A stretch of DNA of 45,653 nucleotides, taken from contig JAOTWJ010000009.1 in the NCBI GenBank assembly GCA_029862925.1, positions 1 to 45,653 on the forward strand. Reading direction: 5' to 3'. Both the position numbers and the translations under genes were made by a program. Origin of the DNA: Gemmatimonadota bacterium (GTDB lineage Bacteria > Gemmatimonadota > Gemmatimonadetes > Gemmatimonadales > GWC2-71-9). Under the pieces are notes generated by a model. That model worked only from the letters and a program-made list of their open reading frames with translations. It had not been told where the DNA came from and searched no databases. This document shows positions 15,833 through 23,014 of this stretch, piece after piece (position 1 is the stretch's first letter; each line of letters starts with the position of its first letter).

Positions 15833-16223
15833 GCCGCACCGTGCGCTCCCAGTACATGCGCATCTCCGCCAGCAACCCCTCGGCCGTCTCGCAGAACAGC
15901 GCGCCGCGCACGGTGACCTGCTCGCCGGTACGGCGACGCCGGAACGCGCACTTGAACTCGGTAGCGAACCAGGGACCGGCGACGAAGATTTCGCCAATGC
16001 GGAAGACGATCTCCGCCTGCTCCCGCGGGATCTCGCGCCAATACCGCCGAATGGCGTCGCGCCCGCGAGCCGGCGGCTCGAAGGGGCCTGGCACGAACAC
16101 GCCGTCGGACGTAAAGACTTCGGCGATGAGGTCGGCATTGCCCTGTTCCCACCCGCGGCCGAACCGCGCGACGAGCGTGGCGAAGTCCGCCATGGGGGAG
16201 CCCGCTCCGGCACTCGTGGACAT
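15825..16223 (-). CDS. NTF2/SnoaL-like domain protein
   Basis: A 132-residue single-domain protein of the NTF2-like superfamily. The conserved run is ARFGRGWEQGNADLIAEVFTSDGVF, then RGRDAIRRYWREIP, and later a beta-strand half with CAFRRRRTGEQVTVRGALF, all typical of SnoaL-like proteins that act as isomerases, cyclases or small-molecule binding proteins. No catalytic residue can be assigned. It is the first gene of a pair with the DUF72 gene (8-bp overlap) and is transcribed divergently from the nucleoside hydrolase only 13 bp away, with a TAACCT box 6 bases before its ATG. Confidence 0.75.
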   Translation of the reverse strand: MSTSAGAGSPMADFATLVARFGRGWEQGNADLIAEVFTSDGVFVPGPFEPPARGRDAIRRYWREIPREQAEIVFRIGEIFVAGPWFATEFKCAFRRRRTGEQVTVRGALFCETAEGLLAEMRMYWERTVRRV

Positions 16224-16229
16224 GGCTCA

Positions 16230-16235
16230 AGGTTA
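16230..16235 (-). promoter_or_regulatory. Putative -10 box of the NTF2-like gene
   Basis: On the minus strand TAACCT fits TAnnnT and lies 6 bases before the ATG at 16223. With only 13 bp between divergent start codons, the promoters of both genes must overlap each other or the neighbouring coding region. Confidence 0.4.
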
Positions 16236-16236
16236 G

Positions 16237-17205
16237 ATGGTGACGCCCTCCTCGTCCATTCCCGTCGTCATCGACACGGACCCGGGGATCGACGATCTGG
16301 TGGCACTCGCGCTGGCCGCCCGCGCACCAGAGCTGGATCTGGTGGCCGTCACCACGACGTACGGGAACGCGTCGCTCGCCGACACCACGTGTAACGCGCG
16401 TCATGTGCTCCGGCTCGCCGGACGGTCGGACGTACCGGTGCTGCCAGGTGCCGACCGCGCGCTCCTCCGGCCGCTTGCCGTGGGACGCGCCTCGCACGGC
16501 CCCCACGGGCGGGGGTATGCCAACGGGCGATTGGACCGGTCGACGGGTGCGAGGTTGGCCGACCCGGAGGCGCTCCTTCAGGCACTGACCGCCCGACCGC
16601 CCAACCGCGCAACCGCCCTCGTCACCCTGGGCCCGCTGACCAATCTGGCGCACGCCCTCCACCGGGACGCCCCCGCGGTCCGCGAGCGCGTGCGCCGTCA
16701 CGTCGCGATGGCGGGAGCCCTCGACGAGCGTGGCGCCGCCGGCCGGGCGGCGGACTTCAACGCGTGGGCCGACCCGGAGGCGCTGCACACCGTGCTGGCC
16801 GCCGGGCTCCCAACGATGCTGGTCCCGCTCGACGTCACCCGGCAGCTGCGCATCCCCGCGCACACGCTGGACGCGTGGCGGCGAGCCTCCGATCCCCTCG
16901 TGACGTGGCTCACGGATGCGCTCCGCTTCGCGGTGGAGGTTCACCGCGCGCGGTCCGGCTTCGCCGGGTGCCACGTGCACGACGTCCTGGCCGTCGGGGC
17001 GCTCGTCGACGCCCGCGTGCTGGATTTCACGGAGCGGCGGCTCAAGATTGCGTTGAGCGACGACGCGGACCGCGGCAAGACGCGCGTGGACCCGGGCGGC
17101 TATCCGGTCCGGGTGGCGCGGCGGGTCGCAATCCCGGCGGCGCACCGACTGCTCGACCGAGTATTCGGGCCGGAGGGAAACGAAGGGGCCGGAGGTGCCG
17201 GATGA
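16237..17205 (+). CDS. Inosine-uridine preferring nucleoside hydrolase
   Basis: A 322-residue enzyme of purine/pyrimidine salvage that splits ribonucleosides to base and ribose. The calcium-binding motif IDTDPGIDD lies at residues about 12-20, TLGPLTNLA in the middle, NAWADPEA around 170 and the C-terminal HDVLAVGAL supplies the other calcium ligand Asp with its neighbouring His. Length is normal for the family. Codons for residues about 118-127 (TARPPNRAT) are an octamer array in a surface loop. The ATG at 16237 has no evident ribosome site. The stop overlaps the next gene's ATG by 4 bases. Confidence 0.9.
   Translation: MVTPSSSIPVVIDTDPGIDDLVALALAARAPELDLVAVTTTYGNASLADTTCNARHVLRLAGRSDVPVLPGADRALLRPLAVGRASHGPHGRGYANGRLDRSTGARLADPEALLQALTARPPNRATALVTLGPLTNLAHALHRDAPAVRERVRRHVAMAGALDERGAAGRAADFNAWADPEALHTVLAAGLPTMLVPLDVTRQLRIPAHTLDAWRRASDPLVTWLTDALRFAVEVHRARSGFAGCHVHDVLAVGALVDARVLDFTERRLKIALSDDADRGKTRVDPGGYPVRVARRVAIPAAHRLLDRVFGPEGNEGAGGAG
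16587..16618. repeat. Octamer array inside the nucleoside hydrolase gene
   Basis: GACCGCCC twice, AACCGCGC, AACCGCCC, in exact register, coding for a Pro/Arg-rich loop just before the LVTLGPLTN strand. It is the second array lying wholly within a coding sequence, after the one in mutY. Confidence 0.75.
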
Positions 17206-18152
17206 CCGGAGGCGTGGTGCGGGTGGCTGTGGTTGGGACGGGCGAGATCGGCCGCGGGTGGGCAACGCTCGTGGCCGCGCACGGCTGGCCGGTCACGTTG
17301 TACGATCTCGATACCCGGGTTCTGCGCAGCGCCCGGGAGGAAATCGTGGGTCGGGCCCAGGCCCTGCTCGGACTGGTCGGGGCGGACGGCAGTCTGGTCG
17401 ACGCCGGCGTCGCGGCGTTGCAGGAGGGGCGGAGCCTGCTGCAGACCTGCGCGGAGGCCGAGTGGGTAATCGAGGCCATTCCCGAGGACCTCATCGCCAA
17501 GCAGAAGCTGCTCGAGGCGATCGAGTCGGCCGCGCCGAACGCCCGGGTCGTCGCCAGCTCATCGGCGACCTTTGGTCCTGAGGACCTTGCGGCCCGCTGT
17601 CGCCGTCGCGACCGCGTCCTCGTCGCCCAACCCCTGAATCCACCAGAGCTCATCCCACTCGTGGAGCTGCTGCCGGGCCCCCACTCCGATCGGGTGACGC
17701 TGGAATTGCTCAAGGGCTGGCTCCGCGCGCTGGATCGGATCCCCATCACGCTGCGGAAGCCTGTGCGCGGCAACGTCGCGGGCCGCATCGCCGCCGCCGT
17801 CTGGCGAGAGGCGATCCAGCTCGTCCTCGACGGCGCCGTGGACGTGGACGACCTGGACCGCGCCATCTCGGTCGGGCCGGCCCTGGGCTGGGCCGCGGCG
17901 GGACCGCATCTGACGCACCACCTGGCCGCCGGCACGCGGGGAGCCAGTGGCTACTTCCAACAACTGCTCCACACGTTCGAAGAGATCTGGCCGGACCTGG
18001 CGAGCTGGGACAAGCTCGAACGCGAGAAGCAGCAGCGCGTCATCGGCGCGATCGAGCGCGCGTACGAGGGACAACTCGATCAGATCAAGATGGCGCGGGA
18101 CCGCCGGCTGGCGGCGATCCTCCAGGCCCTGGAAATGGCACGGGGGCGGTAG
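17202..18152 (+). CDS. 3-hydroxyacyl-CoA dehydrogenase-like NAD-binding protein
   Basis: A 316-residue oxidoreductase of the 3-hydroxyacyl-CoA dehydrogenase/lambda-crystallin/L-carnitine dehydrogenase group. The N-terminal Rossmann fold has VVGTGEIGRGWA (about 8-19) and the Asp-ending second strand VTLYDLD. VIEAIPEDLIAKQKLLEAIE and SSSATFGPEDLA follow the family plan. The C-terminal domain has RGNVAGRIAAAVWREAIQLV, as in single-polypeptide dehydrogenases of 310-330 residues that act on hydroxy acids rather than fused fatty-acid oxidation enzymes. It overlaps the nucleoside hydrolase by 4 bases. The substrate is not determinable; L-gulonate or carnitine-like hydroxy acids are possibilities from the family. 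Confidence 0.82.
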   Translation: MTGGVVRVAVVGTGEIGRGWATLVAAHGWPVTLYDLDTRVLRSAREEIVGRAQALLGLVGADGSLVDAGVAALQEGRSLLQTCAEAEWVIEAIPEDLIAKQKLLEAIESAAPNARVVASSSATFGPEDLAARCRRRDRVLVAQPLNPPELIPLVELLPGPHSDRVTLELLKGWLRALDRIPITLRKPVRGNVAGRIAAAVWREAIQLVLDGAVDVDDLDRAISVGPALGWAAAGPHLTHHLAAGTRGASGYFQQLLHTFEEIWPDLASWDKLEREKQQRVIGAIERAYEGQLDQIKMARDRRLAAILQALEMARGR

Positions 18153-18159
18153 CTCCACC

Positions 18160-18199
18160 ACCGTCTTCGCTCTCGTTCGTCTTCCGTGTTTCCGTCAGC
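18160..18199. repeat. Octamer array between convergent genes
   Basis: ACCGTCTT, CGCTCTCG, TTCGTCTT, CCGTGTTT, CCGTCAGC in register. It fills the 42-bp gap between the dehydrogenase stop and the ZIP gene stop (18195) and runs into the last ZIP codons. Confidence 0.65.
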
Positions 18200-19358
18200 C
18201 CGCCACGAGCAGGCCGGTCCCGTACATCACGAGCAATCCCGTGAGCAGGCCGCCGGCGGTGAGGGGCGTCCAGACGGGGCGGTCGCGCGTATCACGCGCC
18301 ACGACGCGGTAGAGGGCCACCACCACCTGCGCAATGGCGCCGGCGCCCACACTCAGGAACAGCGTGGCGAGCGTCGCCGAATAGGCGAGCCCGCCGATCC
18401 AGGCTCCAGCGATCGTGGGCAGTCCGGCGAGGGCACCGAGCCCCGCGAGCGTCGCGAGCCCCGGCCGGTCGTTGGCCACGGGCGCGACGATCCCGAGACC
18501 CTCGGTCGAGTTATGCACCATGAACCCCACGATCAGGAACGCGCCGAGCGCGGCTTCGCCCACCGCGTACGCGGCGCCGATCGCGAGTCCCTCACCGAGG
18601 TTGTGCAGCCCGATCCCCAGCGCAATCAGCCACGCTACCGCGCGGCGACCGGCCGGTCCTTCAGCGCCCACCCGCCTCCCGGCGGCCGCCTGGAGCAGTA
18701 ACACGGCCCCAAGCGCCCCGACCAGCACGAGCAGTACCCCCTGGTAGGCGCCGGCCACCCGCTCCGCGGCCTCGAGGGCTTCGTGCAGGGCATCGGCGCC
18801 GAGGAAGATCAGCAACCCGGCAGTAAGCGCAAGCACGAAGTGCAACCAGCGGCGCTCGAGCCGGCGCAACAGCGGATACCACAGGAGCCCGATCGCGACC
18901 GGAATGACGCCGACATACAGCCCGATCAACGTGAACACACCGAAGTACCGTGCGTCGGGTGTGGGTGTCGCGCGCGCGACGGCGATTTCGTGAGTGAACG
19001 TGAGTCCGGTGGAGGTGAGCACCGTGACGACATGCGCCTCGTGCTCGACCCAGGGATAGGGGATCTCGATGGTCGTGCGGCCGAGCCGCGGGATCGTGGT
19101 CCCCGCCCGGCTCGTAAACGTCCAGAACGCTTCGTCGACCATCACCTGTGCGACCGTGACGGGATCCGGACCGCCGTTGACCAGCTCCACCCGAATGAGG
19201 TCCGGCGCCAGTGTGACGCGCTCGAAGGTCAGTGCCTCGACCGGCGGAGCCCCGCCACGAAGAACGTCCAGCAGGCCGCCCCGCACCAGGGCCACACCCA
19301 ACACCGCCAGCAAGACAATCGGCAGCAGCGCCCAGACGGGCGTCGGGATGCGGCTCAC
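18195..19358 (-). CDS. ZIP-family divalent metal transporter with extra extracytoplasmic domain
   Basis: A 387-residue inner-membrane protein. After a first helix (about 6-26) comes a beta-rich segment of about 110 residues predicted outside the cytoplasm, followed by the usual ZIP core. The paired metal-site helices read LHNLGEGLAIG and VHNSTEGLGI, the HNxxEG pattern that forms the binuclear site in ZIP transporters. The family carries Zn, Fe or Mn into the cytoplasm. The GTG at 19358 overlaps the multicopper oxidase stop by 4 bases. As last gene of the mntR-like/oxidase/ZIP operon, its metal is most likely Mn or Fe. The extra domain might accept metal from the oxidase; this is inference. 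Confidence 0.85.
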   Translation of the reverse strand: MSRIPTPVWALLPIVLLAVLGVALVRGGLLDVLRGGAPPVEALTFERVTLAPDLIRVELVNGGPDPVTVAQVMVDEAFWTFTSRAGTTIPRLGRTTIEIPYPWVEHEAHVVTVLTSTGLTFTHEIAVARATPTPDARYFGVFTLIGLYVGVIPVAIGLLWYPLLRRLERRWLHFVLALTAGLLIFLGADALHEALEAAERVAGAYQGVLLVLVGALGAVLLLQAAAGRRVGAEGPAGRRAVAWLIALGIGLHNLGEGLAIGAAYAVGEAALGAFLIVGFMVHNSTEGLGIVAPVANDRPGLATLAGLGALAGLPTIAGAWIGGLAYSATLATLFLSVGAGAIAQVVVALYRVVARDTRDRPVWTPLTAGGLLTGLLVMYGTGLLVAG

Positions 19359-20383
19359 GCGATCACCCGCTCTACCACGTCGAGGAGACCCATCCATCCC
19401 AGCTCCGCGAACTCCGACTGGTGCGCGTGGAACATGAAGCGTCCGGTCTCCTCGTAGGCGAACTCGAGGATGTGCCGCTCACCCTGACAGAACATCAGCG
19501 TGTCGGTGAACTCGTCGGGGGCGAGCTTGGTCCCGGTCCGGTACACGTGGAAGAAGTTGCCGTGCAGGTGCATCGAGTTGATGAGATCGAACTCGAGCAG
19601 GTTGATCATGTAGATCCGCTGCAGCTCGCCGCGGCGTACGACGATCGGCTCGTGATGATAGGCGAACGGCACGGTGTTGACGGCATACACCTCGTTCTCG
19701 CCGTCGAAGTTCGTGTCGAACCCGTTCAACACCATCACCATCTCGCGGGCCGCAGGACGGGGCGTGCGCGGGTCCACGAGGAAGGTGCCGTAGAGACCCT
19801 TGGCAATGTGCTTCTTGAGCGGTACCGCGTGGCAGTGGTAGAGGTGGAGACCGAACGGCTTGGCTTCGAACTCGTACACGAAGTTGTCGCCGGGGTGGAC
19901 GACCTCGAAGACCCCGTCCATCCGGGCCGCGTGGATCCCGTGGAAGTGGATCGTATGGGCGTGCGTGCCACGGTTCCGGAAGTGGACGCGCACGAGGTCG
20001 CCCTCGGTGGCCCGCAACGTGGGACCCGGAACCTGACCGTTGTACGTCCAGGCGGCGTAGAACACTCCGGGCGCCACTTCGATATCGCGGTCCACGGCCG
20101 TCAGGTGGAATTCCCGCACGGTCCGCCCGGCCGCGTCGCGAGAGACCTCGCCCCCGTCAAACTGCTCCAGAAAGACCATGGGATCGATCGACGCGTCGCT
20201 GACGCGGCCCTGCCCCACGGCGTTGCCGGGTTCGTGCGCGCCGTGCGGCGAGACGGACCCCGGCAGTCCGCGCTCCGCCGCGCGCAGGGCCTGGCTCGCC
20301 GCGGCGACGCCCGCCAACCCCAGTGCGCCGCGGCGCACCAGGTCGCGCCGGCTCACCGGCCGGGTCGAAGCATCGTCCGTCAT
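19355..20383 (-). CDS. Tat-exported two-domain multicopper oxidase
   Basis: A 342-residue periplasmic oxidase with twin-arginine signal SRRDLVRRGALGLAGVAAA. Domain 1 (about 85-210) has HAHTIHFHG (141-149) and LHLYHCHAVPLKKHIAKGL, giving Cys184 and His192 of a type 1 copper with Leu197 in the axial position. Domain 2 (about 215-342) has MHLHGNFFH (271-279) and FMFHAHQSEFAELG (317-330), with trinuclear-cluster His but no Cys. Type 1 copper is thus only in domain 1, the layout called type C among two-domain oxidases; Leu as axial residue suggests a high potential. Such enzymes oxidise metal ions, phenols or small nitrogen compounds. It lies between a DtxR-family repressor and a ZIP transporter, which favours a metal substrate. 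Confidence 0.88.
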   Translation of the reverse strand: MTDDASTRPVSRRDLVRRGALGLAGVAAASQALRAAERGLPGSVSPHGAHEPGNAVGQGRVSDASIDPMVFLEQFDGGEVSRDAAGRTVREFHLTAVDRDIEVAPGVFYAAWTYNGQVPGPTLRATEGDLVRVHFRNRGTHAHTIHFHGIHAARMDGVFEVVHPGDNFVYEFEAKPFGLHLYHCHAVPLKKHIAKGLYGTFLVDPRTPRPAAREMVMVLNGFDTNFDGENEVYAVNTVPFAYHHEPIVVRRGELQRIYMINLLEFDLINSMHLHGNFFHVYRTGTKLAPDEFTDTLMFCQGERHILEFAYEETGRFMFHAHQSEFAELGWMGLLDVVERVIA

Positions 20384-21078
20384 GCCGCGCCCTCCGTCTC
20401 ACGCGCCGCGCAGCCCAGTGACCGGGCCAGTTCGTTGCCCAGGGGCTGCGGCTGCCGGCCGGCCACGCGGATCGTGACGGGACCGTTGAAGGGCTGCCGC
20501 TCGATGACCTGGAAGCGCGTGCCCACCTCCAGCCCTACCGACTTCAGAAACCGCAGCCGCTCGGGGTCCTTGTCGCTCACCATGCGCAATTCGCCCCACT
20601 GCCCCACCCCGAGCTCCGCCAACGGCACGTGCTTCAGTTCCTCGACCTCACCGGCGGGCGTGGGGATCGGCGCGCCGTGCGGATCGTACGAGGGGCTGCC
20701 CAGCACCTGCGCCATCCGCTCGATGAGGTCGTCCGAGACGGCGTGCTCCATCCGTTCGGCCTCGTCGTGCACGGAATCCCAGTCATAGCCGAGCTTGGAC
20801 GTGAGGTAGCTCTCAAGAATCCGGTGACGCCGCACCATCCGCAGCGCGACCCGGCGCCCATCGTCGGTGAGCCGGACGCCGCGGTAGGGGATGTGTTCGA
20901 GGAACCCGGCCTCGGCGAGGCGGCGCAGCATGCCGCTCACCGACGGTGCGGCGACTCCCAACGCATCGGCGATGGCCGCCGTCTGCACCGGCAACCCGGC
21001 ATCGCCCCCGAGCGAGTAGATGGCTTTGAGGTAATCCTCCGTCGACCTGGTGAGGAGGCGTGACCCGACGGCGTTCAT
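20380..21078 (-). CDS. DtxR/MntR-family metal-dependent repressor
   Basis: A 232-residue iron- or manganese-dependent repressor. The N-terminal winged HTH (about 10-70) contains the family run STEDYLKAIYSL and APSVSGMLRRLAEAGFLEH. The dimerisation and metal-binding domain has RRHRILESYL, HDEAERMEHAVSDDLIERM with the expected His/Glu ligands, and the C-terminal SH3/FeoA-like domain (about 155-225) is present. An 18-bp palindrome of DtxR type lies 20 bp in front of its ATG, so it very probably represses its own operon. Its stop overlaps the oxidase ATG by 4 bases. Mn versus Fe specificity cannot be settled from sequence. Confidence 0.9.
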   Translation of the reverse strand: MNAVGSRLLTRSTEDYLKAIYSLGGDAGLPVQTAAIADALGVAAPSVSGMLRRLAEAGFLEHIPYRGVRLTDDGRRVALRMVRRHRILESYLTSKLGYDWDSVHDEAERMEHAVSDDLIERMAQVLGSPSYDPHGAPIPTPAGEVEELKHVPLAELGVGQWGELRMVSDKDPERLRFLKSVGLEVGTRFQVIERQPFNGPVTIRVAGRQPQPLGNELARSLGCAARETEGAA

Positions 21079-21097
21079 GAGATGGGCCTCAACAAGA

Positions 21098-21115
21098 AAT
21101 TAGGTGGCCCTAAAT
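21098..21115. promoter_or_regulatory. DtxR/MntR-type operator
   Basis: AATTAGG, TGGC, CCTAAAT: arms match as inverted repeats at 6 of 7 positions and closely resemble the half-site TTAGG of DtxR-family boxes. It overlaps the AT-rich hexamers (TAATTT, CATATT on the minus strand) that must form the promoter of the repressor operon, 20 bp upstream of the start codon. Confidence 0.7.
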
Positions 21116-21161
21116 ATGAAGGTGGGCTGCCCTTCTCGCAAGGCGCAACCAGTGCGCGGTC

Positions 21162-21740
21162 TTACCCCTGAGCCAGTAAGTTCAGAAACGGCGTGAGGAT
21201 ACGCTCGGTCATCCCCCACAGGAAATGGGCACCCACCTGGTAGCCCGGCATGCGGCGCTGGGCTCCCAGAATGGTGAGGGTTCGCTCGGTGCGGTTGGTG
21301 AGGAGCTCGTCGCACGCTGCCCACACGTGAAGGGCGACTTCCTCGCTCGGGATCACGGGGGGGCGCGAGGGTAACCCGAACACGAAGGGGCGAACGATCA
21401 GTTGGGGCAGGTGCACCGAAACGGGGCGCAAGTCGTCGAGCTCGCCGAGCAGTTGAGCCGACGTCAGTCGGACGCCCGTTTCTTCCGCGGTCTCGCGCAC
21501 GGCGGTACCCAGCAGGTCGGCATCATCGCCATCCCGACGTCCGCCGGGAAGGGCAATCTGTCCCGACCAGGGGTCGCCCGCTCGGTCCGCCCGTTTGATG
21601 AGGAGTAATTCGTAGGTCTCCGGTGGTGCGGGCACGAGAAGGACGGCTACGGCGGCCTCCCGCATTCTGGCTGTCAGTGTTGCACGTTGCGGACGGTTGG
21701 CCCGCAACCGCTCCCGCACCCACTGGAACTGCGTCGTCAT
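21162..21740 (-). CDS. Nudix hydrolase, CoA pyrophosphatase type
   Basis: A 192-residue Nudix enzyme of the NudL/CoA diphosphatase group, which cleaves CoA to phosphopantetheine and 3',5'-ADP. The family prefix GDPWSGQIALPGGRRD (about 56-71) resembles the UPF0035 signature, and the Nudix helix reads RETAEETG. LLLIKRADRAGD precedes it. I start at ATG 21740 (MTTQFQWV); upstream codons lack support. The gene stands alone, with its 3' end facing the DtxR gene's promoter side. Other Nudix substrates are possible. Confidence 0.83.
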   Translation of the reverse strand: MTTQFQWVRERLRANRPQRATLTARMREAAVAVLLVPAPPETYELLLIKRADRAGDPWSGQIALPGGRRDGDDADLLGTAVRETAEETGVRLTSAQLLGELDDLRPVSVHLPQLIVRPFVFGLPSRPPVIPSEEVALHVWAACDELLTNRTERTLTILGAQRRMPGYQVGAHFLWGMTERILTPFLNLLAQG

Positions 21741-21825
21741 GCGTGGCGTTCGAAACAGGGCATAGCTCTTGCGGCACCAATTAGCATTAGGACGGAGCCC
21801 ACGTGCACTCATTCAGGAGGGGTCT

Positions 21826-21972
21826 ATCAGGAGCTTTGGTGTCGGGTTGATTGCCTTGGCCGCGGTCGCCGCGGCCGGATTCCTGCTGCGCCGCCGCCGA
21901 CCGGTCTTGAGCACAGCAGCTGGCAGCCTGCGGTACCGCGATGTTGGAGATCTGTACGCGGCCGGACTGTAA
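21826..21972 (+). CDS. Possible tiny membrane protein with non-standard start
   Basis: An open frame of about 48 codons: one strongly hydrophobic segment (GLIALAAVAAAGFLL), then RRRRP and a polar tail ending LYAAGL. A perfect AGGAGG (21815-21820) lies 5 bases before an in-frame ATC, with no ATG or GTG available; a TTG at 21847 is 26 bases from that site and would remove part of the helix. ATC/ATT starts are known but rare. It is in a 341-bp gap between the Nudix gene and an alpha/beta hydrolase. The positive-inside cluster after the helix supports a real one-pass protein. No homology is claimed. Confidence 0.35.
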   Translation: MRSFGVGLIALAAVAAAGFLLRRRRPVLSTAAGSLRYRDVGDLYAAGL

Positions 21973-21981
21973 CCTAGGGAC

Positions 21982-22083
21982 TGGGCGCACAGACGCCTAG
22001 CGGTTCACAGCCGGAGGGGGCGGGGGAGTCACACCTGCCCCCTCTCGCTATTCCCACTGGGCGCCTCGGCGTCTGGGCGGCTC
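21982..22083. repeat. Inverted octamer arrays with internal hairpin
   Basis: TGGGCGCA, CAGACGCC, TAGCGGTT (21982-22005) face GGCGCCTC, GGCGTCTG, GGCGGCTC (22060-22083). CAGACGCC (21990-21997) and GGCGTCTG (22068-22075) are perfect complements. The element ends inside the stop codon region of the hydrolase gene and, like the others, sits at a gene 3' end. Confidence 0.6.
22014..22044. terminator. Hairpin within the octamer element
   Basis: GAGGGGGC (22014-22021) and GCCCCCTC (22037-22044) form an 8-bp stem around 15 bases. Only a weak T-containing stretch follows on the plus strand. It may terminate the small-ORF transcript and the convergent hydrolase transcript. Confidence 0.45.
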
Positions 22084-22930
22084 AGAAGAGGGTTCGCGCG
22101 AACCACGCCACCGTGGCGTCCATCGCGTGTTCCAGCTCAGGCGTCATCCCCGCCCAGGGGTGCTTGGCACCGAACGTGTGCGATCCGTGTCCGACGACCA
22201 GCAACTCCGCCCGGTCGGCTGCCCGGCGATGCAGCATCTGCGCTTCCCGGACGGACACCGTCTCGTCGACCTCCCCGTGCACGATCAGCCACGGTATGAG
22301 CAGGCGACCGGCGGCGGCCGCGATGTCCAGGCGACCGTCCGCATCGCGCTCGATCTCGTCCAGCACGTCTGTGTAGAGCGGCAGCACGTCTCCGGTTCGC
22401 TGGTTGGTGATCTCGATCTTCCCGTCCCGCCGCCACTGGGCGATCGTCTCCGGCCCCCAGCGGAGCGGCGCGCCAACGGCCGACCATGTGACCACCGCCC
22501 GCACCCCGCGGTCCGCGGCCGCGTGCAGCACGGCGACGCCGCCGCCCCGGCTGTGACCGAACACCCCGAGCGCGGTCGGCGGCGCGAGGTCCGGAACCAG
22601 CGCGCGCTGCCGCAGACGCTCCACAATCAACGCGAGGTCCTTCAGGTCGTTGCCGAACGTGGCGTGACCGAAGCGGTCCGGCTCGCTGAATGTCTCCCCG
22701 TCGGGTCCAACCCCGCTCCCCGAGAAGTTGAACGACACCGCGGTCAGCCCGGCCCGAGCCAGGCGGTCGGCCAGATGGGGAAAGAAGCCCCAGTCCTTGA
22801 AGCCCTTGAAGCCGTGACAGATGATGACGGCCGGCCGACTCATGCCCGTCCCGGCCGCCCGGACGTCACCGCGCAGCGGAGCGCCGTCTGCCCCCGTCAG
22901 CTCGAACGGTGTGCGAACAGGCGTGGCCAT
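22082..22930 (-). CDS. Alpha/beta-hydrolase (dienelactone/peptidase-like)
   Basis: A 282-residue cytoplasmic alpha/beta-hydrolase. The nucleophile elbow GHSRGGG, acid Asp in HGEVDETV and His in GHGSHTFG complete a Ser-Asp-His triad. The start (MATPVRTPFELTGADGAPL) and IICHGFKGFKDWGFFPHLA, with the His-Gly oxyanion motif, resemble the group of small esterases and acyl peptidase-like hydrolases. A GGAGGT ribosome site precedes the ATG. It is a single gene; substrate unknown. Confidence 0.82.
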   Translation of the reverse strand: MATPVRTPFELTGADGAPLRGDVRAAGTGMSRPAVIICHGFKGFKDWGFFPHLADRLARAGLTAVSFNFSGSGVGPDGETFSEPDRFGHATFGNDLKDLALIVERLRQRALVPDLAPPTALGVFGHSRGGGVAVLHAAADRGVRAVVTWSAVGAPLRWGPETIAQWRRDGKIEITNQRTGDVLPLYTDVLDEIERDADGRLDIAAAAGRLLIPWLIVHGEVDETVSVREAQMLHRRAADRAELLVVGHGSHTFGAKHPWAGMTPELEHAMDATVAWFARTLF

Positions 22931-23014
22931 GGCCCGGTTTTTGACCTCCTTCGTGGGTCGTCCTTAGATTCCTCTCCGCTCATTCCTTCCCGGGAGTGGA
23001 CCATAGGACTCGTC

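Noticed and set aside
15833-16213. N-terminal extension of the DUF72 protein (402-residue frame)
   Set aside because: The added part is the NTF2-like gene read in another frame; the DUF72 fold begins at GTG 15832.
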